Shown piece after piece: positions 15,657 through 17,866 of a stretch of DNA of 17,866 nucleotides (position 1 is its first letter; each line of letters opens with the position of its first letter). Source of the stretch: Candidatus Ruthturnera sp. Its GTDB lineage: Bacteria > Pseudomonadota > Gammaproteobacteria > PS1 > Pseudothioglobaceae. A program made the translations under genes and the position numbers. The stretch covers positions 1 to 17,866 of the forward strand of contig JABGOT010000135.1 in NCBI GenBank assembly GCA_018648985.1, in the 5' to 3' direction. The notes under the pieces are model-generated. The model was not told where the DNA came from and searched no databases. It worked only from the letters and a program-made list of their open reading frames with translations.

Positions 15657-16937
15657 TTAATTCAAATGATTAAAAGCATCAAGTCCTGGGTAAATTGCCT
15701 TTGAACCTAATTCTTCTTCAATGCGAAGCAAGCGATTGTATTTTGCCAATCGATCAGAGCGAGATAATGAACCTGTTTTAATCTGACCACAGCCTGTGGC
15801 TACTGCTAAATCAGCAATGGTTGTGTCTTCAGTTTCACCAGATCGATGTGACATGACACAAGTATAGCCTGCTTTAGTAGCCATTGACATGGCATTAAAA
15901 GTTTCTGTCAAAGTACCGATTTGGTTAACTTTAATTAAGATTGAGTTAGCAATACTTTTCTCAATACCTTTAGATAAGATGCTGGCATTGGTGACAAACA
16001 AGTCATCACCCACCAATTGCACTTTGTCGCCAATTTTCTTCGTGAGCAGATCCCAGCCATCCCAGTCATTTTCATCCATACCATCTTCGATAGAGATAAC
16101 CGGGTAGTTTTCTACCCAGTTGGCTAAATAGTCAACAAACTCCTCAGAGCTAAGTGATCTATTCTCGCTTGCTAAGTTGTATGTGCCATTCGCATAAAAT
16201 TCAGAACTGGCTGCATCGATACCAATAAAGATATCTTTGCCTGCCTCATATCCGGCATTTTTAACGGCTTCTAAAATCACTTTAATAGCATCTTCGTTTG
16301 AGGCTAAATCTGGCGCAAAACCACCTTCATCACCCACTGCTGTATTCATGCCTTGCGCTTCTAGTACGGCTTTTAAATGGTGAAAAACTTCCGCACCATA
16401 ACGCAACGCTTCTTTAAAACTAGGCGCACCAGCAGGAATAATCATAAATTCTTGAATATCAACACTGTTATTGGCGTGTTCACCACCGTTGATAATATTC
16501 ATCATCGGTACAGGTAGTTGGAAATCACCCTCAACCTCTAATGAACTGTATAAGGGTTGGTTGTTGGCATTGGCATGCGCATGTGCACTAGCTAAAGACA
16601 CAGCTAAAATTGCGTTAGCGCCGAGTCTTGATTTAGTGTCAGTACCATCAAGATCAATCATTGCTTGATCAATAACAGATAAATTGCTAATATCAAAACC
16701 CGCCAAAGCTTGGTTGATTTCAGTATTGATAAAATCAACCGCTTTTAAGACACCTTTACCTAAGTAACGAGACTTATCACCATCGCGTAACTCTAATGCT
16801 TCGCGTTGACCGGTTGAAGCACCAGAAGGCACCATAGCGCTACCAATGATTCCGTTATCTAAAATAACATCAGCTTCAATGGTTGGGTTACCACGTGAAT
16901 CAAGAACTTCTCTTGCTTTAATTTGTTGGATTTTCAC
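15657..16937 (-). CDS. eno: Enolase (phosphopyruvate hydratase)
   Basis: Glycolysis and gluconeogenesis: interconverts 2-phosphoglycerate and phosphoenolpyruvate with two magnesium ions. It is 426 residues, against 432 in E. coli. The N-terminal capping domain has ARE-VLDSRGNPTIEADV and the mobile loop VPSGASTGQREALELRD. Catalytic E204 (GDEGGFAPD) and K336 (ILIKVNQIGTLTET) and metal ligands D241, E284 and D311 (VGDDLFVTN) are all present, as is SHRSGETEDT. The start codon is GTG at 16937, with GAGG 8 bases upstream. The gene lies 18 bases after dnaJ, so it probably shares the dnaJ transcript, which would tie a glycolytic enzyme to chaperone expression. Enolase is often next to pyrG or ftsB in gammaproteobacteria; it is not so here on the visible side. 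Confidence 0.99.
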   Translation of the reverse strand: MKIQQIKAREVLDSRGNPTIEADVILDNGIIGSAMVPSGASTGQREALELRDGDKSRYLGKGVLKAVDFINTEINQALAGFDISNLSVIDQAMIDLDGTDTKSRLGANAILAVSLASAHAHANANNQPLYSSLEVEGDFQLPVPMMNIINGGEHANNSVDIQEFMIIPAGAPSFKEALRYGAEVFHHLKAVLEAQGMNTAVGDEGGFAPDLASNEDAIKVILEAVKNAGYEAGKDIFIGIDAASSEFYANGTYNLASENRSLSSEEFVDYLANWVENYPVISIEDGMDENDWDGWDLLTKKIGDKVQLVGDDLFVTNASILSKGIEKSIANSILIKVNQIGTLTETFNAMSMATKAGYTCVMSHRSGETEDTTIADLAVATGCGQIKTGSLSRSDRLAKYNRLLRIEEELGSKAIYPGLDAFNHLN

Positions 16938-16955
16938 TGATTTAGCCTCGTTTAA

Positions 16956-17866
16956 TTATTCAAAAAATGACTTCATTTTACCAAAGAAGGAGTCGGACTC
17001 GGGGTGTTGTTTCTTACCGCAAGACTCAGAAAAATCTTTCAGTAATTGCTGTTGCTTTTTATTTAAATTGACTGGAGTTTCGATTTTTACCTGGCAAAGC
17101 AAATCACCAGCACTACTACCTCTGATGGCTGTTATTCCTTTACCACGCAAACGGAATAATTTGCCCGTTTGCGTGCCTGCTGGCACTTTAATTTTAAGTT
17201 TTCCGCTCAATGTTGGTACTTCAATAGAGCCGCCAAGTGTTGCTGTGGCAAAATCGATTGGCACTTCACAGTAAAGATCATTACCTTCTCGTTGGAAAAT
17301 ATTGTGTTTTTTCACATGAACTTGTACATACAAATCACCACTTGGGCCACCACGCAAACCAGCCTCACCCTCACCACTTAGACGAATGCGATTGCCGGTG
17401 TCGACACCGGCAGGAATTTTAACGGATAAGGTTTTTTGCTTACGTACCACGCCTTTTCCACGGCAAGTACCGCAAGGGGATTCAATCTTTTGGCCAGTGC
17501 CAGAACAGTCATGACAAGGGCGTTGTACTGCAAAGAAACCTTGTTGCATTTGCACTTGACCATGACCGCCACAAGTGCCACAAGTATTAACCGATGTACC
17601 CGGTTTGGCGCCCGTGCCCGAACAAGTGTCACAAGATTCGTTTTTAGGGATGCGAATCTTAACGGTTGTGCCTCCAGCAGCCTCTTTAAGGTCGATCTCT
17701 AGATCATAGCGCAAGTCTGACCCACGGTTGTCAGCTTGTTGCTGCCCACCGCCACCAAAGATATCACCAAAGATATCGCCAAATCCACCGCCACCAAAAG
17801 GGCTGCCACCACCAAATCCGCCAGCACCAGCACTGCCATCAACACCTGCATGACCAAATTGATCAT
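16956..17866 (-). CDS. dnaJ: Chaperone DnaJ, 5'-truncated by window edge
   Basis: Hsp40 co-chaperone that delivers unfolded proteins to DnaK and stimulates its ATPase; cytoplasmic. About 303 codons are visible. The N-terminal J domain with HPD lies outside the window. What is seen starts at DQFGHAGVDG, just after the J domain, then the Gly/Phe-rich linker with two GDIF units. The zinc-binding domain follows with four CxxCxGxG-type repeats (CDTCSGTG, CGTCGGHG, CHDCSGTG, CGTCRGKG). Next are the substrate-binding beta domains (VKIPAGVDTGNRIRLSGEGEAG, then VPAGTQTGKLFRLRGKG) and the C-terminal dimerisation tail ending KMKSFFE. The frame is open through the end of the window (codon boundary at 17864). 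It is the upstream gene of dnaJ-eno-corB. dnaK is expected further right but is not in view. Confidence 0.98.
   Translation of the reverse strand, partial: DQFGHAGVDGSAGAGGFGGGSPFGGGGFGDIFGDIFGGGGQQQADNRGSDLRYDLEIDLKEAAGGTTVKIRIPKNESCDTCSGTGAKPGTSVNTCGTCGGHGQVQMQQGFFAVQRPCHDCSGTGQKIESPCGTCRGKGVVRKQKTLSVKIPAGVDTGNRIRLSGEGEAGLRGGPSGDLYVQVHVKKHNIFQREGNDLYCEVPIDFATATLGGSIEVPTLSGKLKIKVPAGTQTGKLFRLRGKGITAIRGSSAGDLLCQVKIETPVNLNKKQQQLLKDFSESCGKKQHPESDSFFGKMKSFFE

Noticed and set aside
16846..17274. 142-codon plus-strand ORF across the eno-dnaJ junction
   Set aside because: It is antisense to two clear genes and its composition is what the reverse of those codons gives.
17740..17800. Short direct repeats (AAAGATATC units) near the right edge
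   Set aside because: They encode the repeated GDIF units of the DnaJ Gly/Phe linker, a normal feature and not a mobile or regulatory repeat.
1..17866. tRNA, rRNA, CRISPR array, IS element, prophage or defence system
   Set aside because: None seen on either strand. Nearly all bases are in conserved housekeeping genes with continuous frames, and the one long gap is explained by two tiny ORFs and their signals.

Overview
The window looks like a chromosomal segment of an AT-rich gammaproteobacterium, seen mostly through housekeeping genes. The sequences resemble gammaproteobacterial versions (IleRS, AroB, ProRS, SelO, enolase and DnaJ all keep the Proteobacteria-type motifs). The low GC, compact spacing and gatCAB operon fit a small-genome marine lineage such as the SUP05/Thioglobus group. 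That placement is an inference from style, not something the sequence proves.

Plus strand, left part (1-11167): the 3' part of trpS, then rluB. Next comes a 502-base gap (1674-2175) that is not empty. It holds two tiny membrane-protein genes that look like paralogues, the first behind an FNR-like box and a -10 element. After the gap comes a tight run: ileS, aroB, a gene of unknown function encoding a methionine-rich membrane-anchored coiled-coil protein, gatC, gatA, gatB and selO. Most junctions are overlaps or gaps of a few bases, so the run from ileS to selO probably forms one long transcriptional unit. No clear Rho-independent terminator is visible anywhere in the window.

Middle (11164-14380): a site-2-protease-family (M50) membrane metalloprotease gene on the minus strand converges on selO with a 4-base overlap. 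It diverges from proS-psd on the plus strand across 56 bases. psd in turn converges on a minus-strand CorB/HlyC-type gene with a 9-base overlap.

Right part (14372-17866), minus strand: dnaJ (5' end outside the window), eno and corB are in transcription order, with 18- and 34-base gaps.

The common theme is translation: three aminoacyl-tRNA synthetases (Trp, Ile, Pro), the GatCAB amidotransferase that makes Gln-tRNA or Asn-tRNA, and the RluB pseudouridine synthase. With them are shikimate-pathway, phospholipid, glycolytic and chaperone genes. I see no phage, IS element, CRISPR array, tRNA or rRNA. The least ordinary items are the methionine-zipper protein at 6030-6617, the two tiny paralogues with their putative FNR-type control at 1692-2104, and a four-cysteine [4Fe-4S]-type motif in TrpRS.
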